From Streptomyces sp. NBC_01255 (GTDB lineage: Bacteria; Actinomycetota; Actinomycetes; Streptomycetales; Streptomycetaceae), in assembly GCF_036226445.1 (NCBI RefSeq), contig NZ_CP108474.1, positions 2,170,001-2,234,000 of the forward strand: a DNA stretch of 64,000 nucleotides. Reading direction: 5' to 3'. The notes beneath the pieces are model-generated. The model ran no database searches and was not told the DNA's origin. It saw nothing but the letters and a program-made list of their open reading frames with translations. The translations under genes and the position numbers were made by a program. Each line of letters opens with the position of its first letter. Position 1 is the stretch's first letter. Shown piece by piece: positions 50,067 to 58,978 of the stretch.

Positions 50067-51098
50067 ATGCCCGAACTGCGTGTCGTGGCCGTCTCCAACG
50101 ACGGCACACGACTGGTGCTGAAGGCTGCTGACAGCACGGAGTACACACTTCCGATCGACGAGCGGCTCCGCGCCGCCGTGCGCAACGACCGCGCGCGTCT
50201 CGGTCAGATCGAGATCGAGGTGGAGAGCCACCTCCGCCCCCGTGACATCCAGGCGCGGATACGTGCCGGTGCCTCCGCCGAGGAGGTCGCCCAGATGGCC
50301 GGCATCCCCGTCGACCGCGTACGCCGCTTCGAGGGCCCCGTCCTCGCGGAGCGCGCCTTCATGGCGGAGCGGGCCCGCAAGACCCCGGTCCGCAGGCCCG
50401 GCGAGAACAGCGGCCCGCAGCTCGGCGAGGCGGTGCAGGAGCGGCTGCTCCTGCGCGGCGCCGACAAGGACACCGTGCAGTGGGACTCGTGGCGGCGTGA
50501 CGACGGCACCTGGGAGGTGCTGCTTGTCTACCGCGTCGCGGGCGAGGTCCACACGGCCAGCTGGACGTACGACCCGCCCAGGCGGCTCGTCCAGGCCGTG
50601 GACGACGAGGCACGGGCGCTGATCGGCGAGACGGACGACACGATCGCCGCCGCGCCGGAGCCGAGCTTCCCCTTCGTGCCGCGCATCGCCCGGCTGCCCC
50701 GGGACAGGCCCCTGGACCGGGCGCTCGACCGCCAGATGGACCGGCTGGAGCGGACGCCCGCCCCGGCGCCCGAGCCGGAGGAGGAGCGCGACACGCTGAC
50801 GAGCCTCCTGGAGGCCGTCCCGAGCTTCCGCGGCGACATGGTCGTGCCCGAGCCTCCGGACACGGAGCCCTCGGAGGAGCCGGAGGCGGAGGAGCCGCCG
50901 GCCCCGGCCGCCTCGGCGGGCGCGGGTTCCGCGTACGCCGACGTCCTCATGCCGCGCGCCGTATCGGGTCACCGTGACCGCCTCACCGGCACCACCGACC
51001 GCCAGGCCGAGGCCGACGGCGTCCGCCCCGGCCGCCGCGCCGCCGTGCCCAGCTGGGACGAGATCGTCTTCGGCACCCGGCGCAAGAAGCAGGAGTGA
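50067..51098 (+). CDS. sepH: Septation protein SepH
   Basis: A 343-residue protein beginning MPELRVVAVSNDGTRLVLK. Residues 1-165 form the DUF3071 domain with the HTH-like SAEEVAQMAGIPVDRVRRFEG. The middle and C-terminal parts are Arg/Pro/Glu-rich and disordered. The end, with VPSWDEIVFGTRRKK, is the conserved SepH C-terminal motif. SepH promotes FtsZ assembly at division and sporulation septa in Streptomyces and mycobacteria. Confidence 0.93.
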   Translation: MPELRVVAVSNDGTRLVLKAADSTEYTLPIDERLRAAVRNDRARLGQIEIEVESHLRPRDIQARIRAGASAEEVAQMAGIPVDRVRRFEGPVLAERAFMAERARKTPVRRPGENSGPQLGEAVQERLLLRGADKDTVQWDSWRRDDGTWEVLLVYRVAGEVHTASWTYDPPRRLVQAVDDEARALIGETDDTIAAAPEPSFPFVPRIARLPRDRPLDRALDRQMDRLERTPAPAPEPEEERDTLTSLLEAVPSFRGDMVVPEPPDTEPSEEPEAEEPPAPAASAGAGSAYADVLMPRAVSGHRDRLTGTTDRQAEADGVRPGRRAAVPSWDEIVFGTRRKKQE

Positions 51099-51120
51099 CC
51101 GGCGTACGCGCCGGTACGTG

Positions 51121-51158
51121 AAAGGCCCGCGCCGGGCAGATCGCCGGCGCGGGCCTTT
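51121..51158 (+). terminator. sepH terminator
   Basis: AAAGGCCCGCGCCGG (51121-51135) pairs perfectly with 51144-51158 across an 8-base loop, 23 bases after the sepH stop. Confidence 0.9.
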
Positions 51159-51231
51159 CGCGTGGGGCTTCCGCGTGGAGCGCGGCCCGGTGCTCGTGGG
51201 GCGCGCGGTCCTCGTGGGGCGCGGCCCGGTG

Positions 51232-52059
51232 TTACTGCGGGTCCGGTCCGGTGGCCACCGGACGGGCGGGGTCCCCCGACCACTCCGACCAGGAGCCGGC
51301 GTAGAGCGCCGCGGGGATGCCCGCGATCTCCAGGGCCAGGACCTCATGGGCACCGGAGACACCGGAGCCGCAGTAGACCGCGACCGGGGTGCCCTCGGTC
51401 GCGCCCAGGGCGGTGAAACGGTCCCGCAGGGCGTCGGCACCCAGGAACCGGCCGTCCGCGTCCACGTTCTCCGTCGTCGGGGCCGAGACCGCGCCCGGGA
51501 TGTGCCCGCCGACCCGGTCGATCGGCTCCACGTCGCCCCGGTAGCGCTCCGCCGCCCGGGCGTCCAGGAGCAGCCCTGCGCGGGCCAGCTCCGCCGCCGC
51601 GTCGGCGTCGAGCAGTCCGAGCGCGCCCGGCTCGGGCCGGAAGTCCCCCGGCTCCGGCTCGGGGGTCTTCTCGGAGAGCTCCCCCGTCCAGGCCGCGAGG
51701 CCGCCGTCCAGGACCCGCACGTCCGGGTGCCCCGACCAGCGGAGCAGCCACCAGGCGCGGGCCGCGCCCCAGCCGAGACCGCCGTCGTAGACGACGACGG
51801 GCCGTCCCGCCGAGACACCCGCTCGGCGCATCGCGGCCCCGAAGGCCGCCACGTCGGGCAGCGGGTGCCGCCCGCCACTCCCGGGCGGTCCGGCGAGTTC
51901 CGTGTCCAGGTCGACGTAGACCGCGCCGGGGAGGTGACCAGCGTCGTACGCGGGCCGTCCGGGCGGGCCGCCGAGCGTCCAGCGGACGTCCAGGAGGACC
52001 GGCGGCCGCGCTCCGGCCGACTCGCTCAGAAGTTCGCTTGCGGAGATGATGGGCTTCAT
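51232..52059 (-). CDS. Thiosulfate/3-mercaptopyruvate sulfurtransferase (two rhodanese domains)
   Basis: A 275-residue tandem rhodanese. The inactive N-terminal domain (about 1-130) has LLDVRWTLGG and HLPGAVYVDLD. The catalytic C-terminal domain has LLDARAAERYRGDVEPID, GHIPGAVSAP and the active-site loop VYCGSGVSGAH with C230. A CGSGV-type loop favours mercaptopyruvate or thiosulfate as donor. Start is the ATG at 52059 with GAGG upstream. Confidence 0.9.
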   Translation of the reverse strand: MKPIISASELLSESAGARPPVLLDVRWTLGGPPGRPAYDAGHLPGAVYVDLDTELAGPPGSGGRHPLPDVAAFGAAMRRAGVSAGRPVVVYDGGLGWGAARAWWLLRWSGHPDVRVLDGGLAAWTGELSEKTPEPEPGDFRPEPGALGLLDADAAAELARAGLLLDARAAERYRGDVEPIDRVGGHIPGAVSAPTTENVDADGRFLGADALRDRFTALGATEGTPVAVYCGSGVSGAHEVLALEIAGIPAALYAGSWSEWSGDPARPVATGPDPQ

Positions 52060-52234
52060 GGGTGCCATCCTCGCGCAGCCGGCATGGCCGCGGAGGGACA
52101 CCCCGGCGTCATCGCGCGCCAACGCGCCCCCCGAATGGCGGTGCGGCCGGGACGCGCCGCCCGCCCGTCGGTGCGACCATCGGCCACAAGGCCACGCGGC
52201 ACGGCCACGACGATGGTCCGAGGAGAGAGTGACG
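52060..52234. promoter_or_regulatory. Divergent promoter region of the rhodanese and VOC genes
   Basis: 175 bases with no gene seen. An AGGAGAG ribosome site precedes the VOC start. Individual operator sites are not recognisable. Confidence 0.4.
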
Positions 52235-53014
52235 ATGACCGAGGCGACTCGGCGCACCCCCGGCACGCCCTGCTGGGTGAGCCTGATGGTGCACGGGCTT
52301 GACGGGACGCAGGAGTTCTACAACGCGCTCTTCGGCTGGGAGTTCGTGCCCGGCCCGCAGCACCTCGGCCCGTACGTCCGGGCACTGCTGGACGGCAAGG
52401 AGGTGGCGGGCATCGGCCAGCTGCCGCCCGACCGGCACCTGCCCATCGCCTGGACCACCTATCTGGCGACCGACGACGCCGACGAGACCGCCGAGACGAT
52501 CCGCTGCTGCGGCGGCACGGTCGCGGTCGGCCCGCTGGACGCGGGCGAGGCCGGCCGTCTGGCGATCTGCTCCGACCCCGTCGGCGCGGTCTTCGGCGTC
52601 TGGCAGGCGGAGGCGCACCACGGCACGGCGACCGCGGGGCCGCCGGGGACCCCGGTGTGGAACGAGCTCCTCACGTACGAGACGTCCTCGGTCGGCAAGT
52701 TCTACCGGTCGATCTTCGGCTACGAGGTGGAGCCGGTCGTCTCCGCCGACTTCGACTTCGCCACGCTCCACCTGGACGGACGCCCGGTGGCCTCCCTGCA
52801 CGGCGTCGGGAACGCGCTGCCCAGGGACCGGGGCGCGCACTGGATGACGTACTTCGAGGTCGAGGACACGGACGGCGCCGCCCGGCTCGTCGCGGAGCTC
52901 GGCGGGCATGTGCTGAGGCCGCCGAGGAACGGCACGGCGGGGCGGCAGGCCCTGGTGACGGACCCGGAGGGCGCGGTGTTCACGCTCGTCAGGTCCGTCG
53001 ACCACGGGTCCTGA
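52235..53014 (+). CDS. VOC-superfamily (glyoxalase/bleomycin-resistance-like) protein, two-module
   Basis: A 259-residue protein with two tandem VOC modules, about 10-120 and 135-255. Each begins with a WxSLMVHGLDGTQEFY- or WNELLTYETSSVGKFY-type strand and helix and ends in D-P-x-GAVFGVW or D-P-EGAVFTLV. Such proteins occur as lyases, dioxygenases or stress proteins, and metal ligands cannot be assigned confidently by eye. The 3' end is 9 bases from the converging polysialyltransferase-like gene. Confidence 0.85.
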   Translation: MTEATRRTPGTPCWVSLMVHGLDGTQEFYNALFGWEFVPGPQHLGPYVRALLDGKEVAGIGQLPPDRHLPIAWTTYLATDDADETAETIRCCGGTVAVGPLDAGEAGRLAICSDPVGAVFGVWQAEAHHGTATAGPPGTPVWNELLTYETSSVGKFYRSIFGYEVEPVVSADFDFATLHLDGRPVASLHGVGNALPRDRGAHWMTYFEVEDTDGAARLVAELGGHVLRPPRNGTAGRQALVTDPEGAVFTLVRSVDHGS

Positions 53015-53023
53015 TCGGACGGA

Positions 53024-54472
53024 TCAGGCCTTGCGGGCCCTGGCGAGGCCGCGGCGGAACCGCGACGTGCCGGTGGCGGCGACGGCCGGCTCCGGGAGGG
53101 CGGCCTCCGCCGCGCCCGGCAGGCCGAGCTGGGTCAGCCGCAGCCCCGTGAAGTGGTGCGCGATGCCCGGCTCCGCGTGGTGCTCGGCCAGGAAGCGGGT
53201 GGCCTCCTCGCGGAGCCCCGGGTGGCTCTTGTGCCGCATGCAGTAGCCGACGGCCCGTACCAGGGGTGCGAGAGAGTCCGGGGCCACTCCGGGGACCGCG
53301 GGCTCCTCTCCCTCTTCCAGGTCCGCGACCAGGTGGTCGACGACGGTGAGCGGGATCCGGTTGCTGTTCTCGAAGGGGGTGAGCCGTTCGAGGACCTCGA
53401 CCGTGCCCACGCGGGCGATCGGGATGCCGTAGTAGACGGCGGCGGTGAGCATCGCCGTGGAGAAGCAGCCGACGACGAGCCGCGGCCTGCACCGCTCGTA
53501 GAAGGTCTCGGCGAGCAGCGGACCGTCGAGGACCGTCAGCCGTACGCCGAGCTCCGCCGCCTCCTCGTCGAGGGCCTGGGAGTAGCGGACGGGTGCGGTC
53601 GGGTGCGGCTTGAAGACCACCGAGGTGTGACCGGCCGCGGCCGCTCCGCGCAGCATCCGGACGTGCAGCTCCTCTTCCTCCTCGGCGGTGAGGAGGTTGA
53701 GGGCGGCGAGGTACTGGCCGAGCAGGAGGGCCGTCGGCTCGGCGGCCACGGCCCGCGCGATCGGCGAACCCCCGTCCGCGTCCGCCCGCTCGTCCGTCCG
53801 CTCGTCGGCACGCTCGTCGGCACGGGAGGCTTCGGCGATCTCGGCGAGCACCGCGCGGAAGGCGCTGTCGGGGACGAGCTCGGGCTCGACCCCGTACTCG
53901 CTCAAGAGCAGGGGCCGCAGTCCCGGCACCAGGTCGAGGTGGAGGACCCGGCGGATGCGGATGGCGATCGACTGGGCGAGGTCGGAGCGCGTCGGGCCGT
54001 AGCTCATCAGGCCGTCCGCGTAGACGTCGACCGAGCTCTCGGGGAATGCGGCGGCGAGGGCCTTGGCCGGGTTGACCTGGATGGATTCGACGATCAGCTC
54101 GACCCGGGCGGTGCCGAGGTCCCAGGCGCTCCGCAGCACGCGCTGCCAGAGCGGGGACTCCTCGGGTCGGGGCGCCCAGGCGGCGGGGTGGTACGGGTGG
54201 ATCGTCTCGTTCCAGTCGAGGGTGCCGTCGAAGCGGGCGGCGATCCGCTCGTAGCCGGTCATCGTCTCCAGGCGCAGCGCCGTCTCCGGGATCTCGGCGT
54301 TGTGCGAGATCAGCAGGAGCCGGCGGGCGTCCTCGCGGGGGCCGAACTGTCCGGCGTCCAGCGCGGCCGCGAGGGTGGCCGCGCCGTAGAGGGTGGACAC
54401 CTGGAAGATCTGCACCGGGCGGGGGTCGTGGGCCGTGCCGGAGGCCATGGCGGAGTGCGTGTCGTGAGCCAT
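53024..54472 (-). CDS. Polysialyltransferase-family (GT52-like) glycosyltransferase
   Basis: A 482-residue GT-B-like protein resembling bacterial alpha-2,8-polysialyltransferase family members. It opens IFQVSTLYGAATLAAALD, has VELIVESIQVNPAKALA and DVYADGLMSYGP in the first half, then VVFKPHPTAPVRYS and VVGCFSTAMLTAAVYYGIPIAR for the donor-binding half. A low-complexity DER repeat (RADERADERTDERAD) at about residue 217 comes from a 12-bp DNA repeat. It follows a GT2 gene by 3 bases. A role in a wall glycopolymer such as a teichulosonic acid is possible but inferred. Confidence 0.78.
   Translation of the reverse strand: MAHDTHSAMASGTAHDPRPVQIFQVSTLYGAATLAAALDAGQFGPREDARRLLLISHNAEIPETALRLETMTGYERIAARFDGTLDWNETIHPYHPAAWAPRPEESPLWQRVLRSAWDLGTARVELIVESIQVNPAKALAAAFPESSVDVYADGLMSYGPTRSDLAQSIAIRIRRVLHLDLVPGLRPLLLSEYGVEPELVPDSAFRAVLAEIAEASRADERADERTDERADADGGSPIARAVAAEPTALLLGQYLAALNLLTAEEEEELHVRMLRGAAAAGHTSVVFKPHPTAPVRYSQALDEEAAELGVRLTVLDGPLLAETFYERCRPRLVVGCFSTAMLTAAVYYGIPIARVGTVEVLERLTPFENSNRIPLTVVDHLVADLEEGEEPAVPGVAPDSLAPLVRAVGYCMRHKSHPGLREEATRFLAEHHAEPGIAHHFTGLRLTQLGLPGAAEAALPEPAVAATGTSRFRRGLARARKA
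53787..53822 (-). repeat. 12-bp tandem repeat in the polysialyltransferase-like gene
   Basis: Three tandem copies of CGCTCGTCGGCA, the first with two changes, encode repeated ADER/TDER on the minus strand. The frame is preserved because the unit is 12 bases. Length variation would change only the linker. Confidence 0.8.
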
Positions 54473-54475
54473 GGG

Positions 54476-55441
54476 TCAGGCGGTCCTTCCGGTTTCGCGC
54501 AGGCTCCGGAGGAGGGTACTGCGCGGGGTGTCCATGGTGGTGAGGGTCTCGTCGAGGACCTGCTGCGGCATGCGGCGCAGGGCATCGCCGACGTCGGTGC
54601 GCAGCCGTGCGGCGACCTCGGGCTCGTACTTCCCGACCTTGCCCATGTGAAAGGCGATCATCGCGCAGTAGGTGCGGACGGCCTTCGGCAGGAAGCGGTC
54701 CGCCTCGGCGTCCCGGGAGACGTCGTCGAGCAGGAGGTCGTACGAGGTGATGAAGTCCAGCTGCCGGTTGTCGGTGATCTGGGTGAGCGAGGTGGTGACG
54801 CCCCGGCGGTAGAAGACACCGTGCAGGGAAAGCGCCGCGAACGTCCGGGCCTTGAGGTGGAGGCGCCAGATCCAGAGGCGGTCCTCGGCTGTTTTCAGTG
54901 AGGTCTCGAAACGCGAGGCACCGTTCTCGAAGAGCCGTCCGCTGTAAATGCCGAAGGGGACGAAGGGATAGTCGACCATCGTCACCATGCTGGCGGGCGA
55001 GATGCCGTCCCTGGGGTCCATCACCGCGTCGCGGACCTTGGCGGGGGCGTACTTGATCTGTCGCTTCCGGCCTTCCGCGAGGACGTGGTCGGTACGGGCG
55101 AAATCGCAGTCCAGGGCGGAGATTCCGGCCACGGCGGCGCTCAGGTGGCCGGGCGCGTACCAGTCGTCGCCGTCCAGGAAGGTGAGGTAGTCGCCCTTCG
55201 CCGCGTCGATTCCGGTGTTTCGTGCCTGGGCTACGCCGAGATTCGTCTCGTGCCGGATGACGGTGGCGTTCGGCAGGCGGTCGCGCCAGCGGTCGAGGAT
55301 TTCCGGGGTGTCGTCCGTCGAGCAGTCGTCGATCAGCAGGAACTCGAATTCCGGGTTCGCGTTGTTCGCGAGACTGCGCAGGGTGTCGGGCGCATAGGGC
55401 CCGACATTGTGGAACGGGACGACGACGGACAGCTTTGGCAC
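54476..55441 (-). CDS. Glycosyltransferase family 2 protein
   Basis: A 321-residue GT-A glycosyltransferase: LSVVVPFHNVGPYAPDTLRSL, IDDCSTDDTPEIL, NLGVAQARNTGIDAAKGDYLTFLDGDDWY (with the DxD-type DGDD) and a downstream TAEDRLWIWRLHL matching the ED catalytic region. Start is the GTG at VPKLSVVV; a TTG 9 codons upstream is an alternative. It forms an operon with the polysialyltransferase-like gene, implying shared assembly of a surface glycan. Confidence 0.88.
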   Translation of the reverse strand: MPKLSVVVPFHNVGPYAPDTLRSLANNANPEFEFLLIDDCSTDDTPEILDRWRDRLPNATVIRHETNLGVAQARNTGIDAAKGDYLTFLDGDDWYAPGHLSAAVAGISALDCDFARTDHVLAEGRKRQIKYAPAKVRDAVMDPRDGISPASMVTMVDYPFVPFGIYSGRLFENGASRFETSLKTAEDRLWIWRLHLKARTFAALSLHGVFYRRGVTTSLTQITDNRQLDFITSYDLLLDDVSRDAEADRFLPKAVRTYCAMIAFHMGKVGKYEPEVAARLRTDVGDALRRMPQQVLDETLTTMDTPRSTLLRSLRETGRTA

Positions 55442-55569
55442 TCGGAATCCCCACACTGAATCGAACAATTAAACGCCGGTACGGCGGGCACAGTAGCCGT
55501 CCACATTTCCGCCCGAACGATCCACGGGTGCACTCCGGGTGAACTCTTGTCTTCCCTGAGGGAAACCCG

Positions 55570-58155
55570 TCAGGTCCGGGCGCGGAGGGTCCTGCGCTGC
55601 GACCGGCGGTGCAGGAGCGCCGTCGCGGCCAGGGCGAGGAGCGCGCCCCCTCCGACGGCGCCGCCGAGACGGAGACCAGGTGGCCGGAAGGAGCAGCCGA
55701 CCGTGGTCGCCCGCCCGTCGAGGGGGACGGCGACGAGGCCCTGGTAGGCGCGGGCCGGAGCGGCTTCCGCGGCGCCGGCGGCGCAGCGCCAGCCGGAGAC
55801 GCGCGGTACGGCGAGCACGGCGACGCCCGTGCTGCCCGGGGGCAGTTCGGCCGAGACGCTGTGGCCCCCGGCGCTGACGCGGGTGGCGCCGGTGGCGGTG
55901 AGCTGTCGTACGGCGGCGTCGAGCCGCGCCCGGTCGAGGCAGCCGACGGGTTGTCCGGGCAGCCGGATCCCGGCCTTGGGCAGCAGGTCGATCCGCACCT
56001 CACCGGAGGCGGGCACGGTCCCGAGGGCCCGCATGGGGGCGCGTACGGCGGGCGGCTTGCCCTCGAACTCGACGGCGCCCTCCCCCGCCAAGGCCGCCGA
56101 GCCCTTGTACTCGGGCGCCCAGAACCAGACGTCGGAGCCCGCCGGGCAGCGGGCGGTGAGGGTGCGTCCGGTGCGGCGCGTGTCCCGCGGCAGCTCGTAC
56201 ACCGAGGAGCCGAGGAGGAGTTCCTGTCGGACGAAGGCGGAGTCCCCCGGGCGCGGGGCACGTGCCGCGCGCGGACGGACGGTCACCAGGGGCGGCACGG
56301 GGGTCGTGGTGACGGTGACCGTGGCCCGGGGCAGGGCGTCCTGACGTACCGGCTCCGTGGGCTCCGAACGGATCCGGGCACCGATGGAGAACAGGGCGTC
56401 GGTCACGGGGTTGTCGAGGGTGACCGGGTGCCGGCCCTTGGCATACGAGCCGAAGCCCAGCGCGGAGAGGGTGGAGGACGTCACCTCGGCGGTGAGGCTG
56501 CTGTAGACCTCGGCGCCCTGGCCGCCGACGATCAGGACGTCGTTGCCGCCGGGCACCTCGCCGGGGTCCGTGCGGTAGCGGGGCCAGGCGTCGACGCGGG
56601 CCGCCTCGCGGGCGGCGGCGGTGTGCCAGGGGCCGATCCGGGGCGACCAGGCGACCTCGCTCCGCTGCTGCTCCTCGATCCGCTTGCCGGCGACGGCCGT
56701 CTCGCCCGCCTGGGCGCCGACGAAGAGGGCCAGGGCGAGGACGGGCAGGACGCGGGCGGACAGGGCGCCGGCCGGGTTCGGTCGGGTGCCCTGCCAGGCC
56801 AGGAGGGCCGCCACGAGTGCCACGGCCGCGGCGGCGAGGAAGGCGGGGAAGGTCCATGCGTCGATCTCGACGCTCCCCCGGGCCGCCCAGGCCAGGGCGG
56901 CGAGCAGCGCGCCGCCCGCGAGGAGCGCACTCGGCCGGGGCACGCCCTGGGCGACGGAGAACCAGGCGGCGATGAGCAACAGCCCGCACAGGACGAAGGT
57001 CTGACGGTACGGAGCGCCGTTGGGCGAGGCCCCCGCGTGCCAGAGCAGATGGGTGGGGTCCCACTGGAGGGAGAGTGTCACCAGGACGACCGCCGCCGTC
57101 CAGCCGGCCCGGACGCGCGGGGCGACGGCCCCGTTGAACGGCAGCGTCAGGGCGAGCGCGAGGGCGGGCGTACCGATGAAGAGGGCGGGGCTCGTGACGC
57201 TCGCCGTGCCGGGCAGGAACCGGGCGAGGACGTCCGTCCAGGGGACGGGCGCGAAGGTGGTCACGGGGGTCGGGTCGGCGACCTTGGTGGCGAGGAAGAC
57301 GATCACGACGAGCGGCGCGGCGAGCCCGATGCCGATGAGCACGCCGCGGGCGGCGCGGAGCGCGCCGGCGATCCGCTGCCGGGCGGTCGCGCTCTCCTCG
57401 GCGGTGAGGAGCCGGACGGCGAGGAAGACGGCCGCGCCGAGGGTGGCCATGTAGGCGGTGTAGAAGTTGGCGATCCAGGCCAGGGCGACGACGACGGGGC
57501 CGAGGACGGGACGGCGGCCGGTGCGGGCCCACTCGCCGACCAGGCAGAGCAGCGGGAAGGCGACGAGCCCGTCGAGCCACATCGGGACGGTGGCGCCGAG
57601 GTTGAGGGTCCAGCCGCAGAGCGCGTACGCGGTGCCGAGCGCGGCGGCGACCGGCCAGGGACCGGGGCGCAGCCGCAGGAGCAGCAGCGCCGCCGCGCCT
57701 CCCGCGGCGCTGATCTTGACGGCCGTGACGACGTAGAGGGCGAGCTCGATCCGGTCCGCCGGGAAGAGGACGACGAGCAGGTCGAAGGGGCTGCTCAGGT
57801 AGGTGCCGATGTCGCCGAGGAACGGGGAGCCGAAGCCGGAGTTCCAGTTGAGGAAGGCGTCGCCGTGCGTCTCGCCGAGGAGGAGGGCGCGCCAGTAGGC
57901 GTGGTACGGCAGGTACTGCTGGCCGAGATCGACGACGTTCCTGGTCACGGGCCCGAAGGGGTACGTACGGGACAGCGCGGTCGCGAGGCAGAACAGCGCG
58001 GCGGAGAGCAGGGAGGCGGCGAGCGGGGCGGCGGCGGCCGGGGCGAGCGGGCCCCGCAGCCGGAGAACCGACCGCAGACCCGACCGGCGCCGGGTCCCGC
58101 CGCCCCCCTCCTCGCCGTCGACCTCGTCGAGCACGGTCTCGGCGGCGGGGGGCAC
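55570..58155 (-). CDS. YfhO-family membrane protein
   Basis: An 861-residue multi-pass protein with about 13 hydrophobic helices up to residue 510 and an extracytoplasmic C-terminal region, closed by a final helix (LGGAVGGGALLALAATALL). The N-terminal luminal loop has DLGQQYLPYHAYWRALLLGE and NWNSGFGSPFLGD, signatures of YfhO/GT-C-like proteins that glycosylate lipoteichoic or other wall polymers in Firmicutes. It starts at GTG with a GGAGGA site. Its location beside two glycan genes supports a surface-polymer role. Confidence 0.85.
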   Translation of the reverse strand: MPPAAETVLDEVDGEEGGGGTRRRSGLRSVLRLRGPLAPAAAAPLAASLLSAALFCLATALSRTYPFGPVTRNVVDLGQQYLPYHAYWRALLLGETHGDAFLNWNSGFGSPFLGDIGTYLSSPFDLLVVLFPADRIELALYVVTAVKISAAGGAAALLLLRLRPGPWPVAAALGTAYALCGWTLNLGATVPMWLDGLVAFPLLCLVGEWARTGRRPVLGPVVVALAWIANFYTAYMATLGAAVFLAVRLLTAEESATARQRIAGALRAARGVLIGIGLAAPLVVIVFLATKVADPTPVTTFAPVPWTDVLARFLPGTASVTSPALFIGTPALALALTLPFNGAVAPRVRAGWTAAVVLVTLSLQWDPTHLLWHAGASPNGAPYRQTFVLCGLLLIAAWFSVAQGVPRPSALLAGGALLAALAWAARGSVEIDAWTFPAFLAAAAVALVAALLAWQGTRPNPAGALSARVLPVLALALFVGAQAGETAVAGKRIEEQQRSEVAWSPRIGPWHTAAAREAARVDAWPRYRTDPGEVPGGNDVLIVGGQGAEVYSSLTAEVTSSTLSALGFGSYAKGRHPVTLDNPVTDALFSIGARIRSEPTEPVRQDALPRATVTVTTTPVPPLVTVRPRAARAPRPGDSAFVRQELLLGSSVYELPRDTRRTGRTLTARCPAGSDVWFWAPEYKGSAALAGEGAVEFEGKPPAVRAPMRALGTVPASGEVRIDLLPKAGIRLPGQPVGCLDRARLDAAVRQLTATGATRVSAGGHSVSAELPPGSTGVAVLAVPRVSGWRCAAGAAEAAPARAYQGLVAVPLDGRATTVGCSFRPPGLRLGGAVGGGALLALAATALLHRRSQRRTLRART

Positions 58156-58275
58156 ACGTCCTCCAGGGGGCGCACGGAGCGGGAACGCCCGGAGGTGGAG
58201 TCGTCACGGGCCGACCGCCATTACCGCCGAGGCGGGCGACCCGTAACCGATCATCAGGCGGTGTTCCGGTACACC

Positions 58276-58291
58276 CCGGGTGAACACCCGG
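58276..58291 (-). terminator. Hairpin downstream of the isochorismatase-like gene
   Basis: CCGGGTG (58276-58282), AA, CACCCGG (58285-58291), 20 bases beyond the stop of the minus-strand gene. It is a short stem with a 2-base loop, so a weak terminator at best. Confidence 0.45.
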
Positions 58292-58310
58292 TGCCGTGAG
58301 GGTGGGTGGC

Positions 58311-58934
58311 TCAGCCGTTCGAGGCCACGAGCTCGTCGACCGTGCGGGCGACGGTGCCGAACAGATCGGAGACCGTCGTCAGGCTCGCGACCTGGAGCGC
58401 GTCCGACGCGACGACCGTGCCCGTGCCGTCCGGCGCCGCCAGGGGGCGGGTGGCGGTGGCCTCGGCGACCACGCTCGGGCGGTAGCCGAGGTTGAAGGCG
58501 CCCTGCGCGGTGAAGAGGACGCACATGTGCGTCATGAACCCGGCGATGACGAGGTCGCCGCCGGCGCCGCCGGCGAGGCCCTTGAGGGTCTCCTCCAGGT
58601 CCGTGCCGTGGAAGGCGTTCGGGACCTGCTTGACGACGACCTTCTCGCCCGCGATCGGGGCGACTTCGGCACTGATCGAGCCGATCTCGGCCCGGATGTC
58701 GTACGGAGTGCCCTCGCCGCCGTCGTTCACGACGTGCACGACGGGCGCGCCGGCGGCACGGGCGGCCGCGAGCAGGCGCGCGCCGGCGGCCACGGCCTCC
58801 TCGGCCCCGTCGAGCCGCATGACGCCGGTGCGGTAGGTGTTCTGGAAGTCGATCATGATCAGGGTGGACTCGCCCAGGCGCGGGAGCTCCTGGGGCAGGC
58901 CGATCACATCGCGCAGGGTGGTGGACGCGGTCAT
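58311..58934 (-). CDS. Isochorismatase-family cysteine hydrolase
   Basis: A 207-residue hydrolase with the catalytic triad D29 (LIMIDFQN), K102 (VVVKQVPNAF) and C138 (GFMTHMCVLFT), and the family's cis-peptide region just before the Cys. The family hydrolyses amides, for example nicotinamide or N-carbamoyl compounds, or isochorismate. The substrate is not evident. ATG start with an AAAGGA site. It is 44 bases downstream of the MBL-fold lipoprotein gene and could be co-transcribed with it. Confidence 0.88.
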   Translation of the reverse strand: MTASTTLRDVIGLPQELPRLGESTLIMIDFQNTYRTGVMRLDGAEEAVAAGARLLAAARAAGAPVVHVVNDGGEGTPYDIRAEIGSISAEVAPIAGEKVVVKQVPNAFHGTDLEETLKGLAGGAGGDLVIAGFMTHMCVLFTAQGAFNLGYRPSVVAEATATRPLAAPDGTGTVVASDALQVASLTTVSDLFGTVARTVDELVASNG

Positions 58935-58978
58935 GGTGGTTCCTTTCGATGCGTTACGGGGCGGGGGGCGTCGCGCGC

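Noticed and set aside
55609..58299. An 896-codon plus-strand open frame opposite the YfhO-like gene
   Set aside because: Low-complexity Gly/Glu/Arg translation, antisense to a clear membrane protein.
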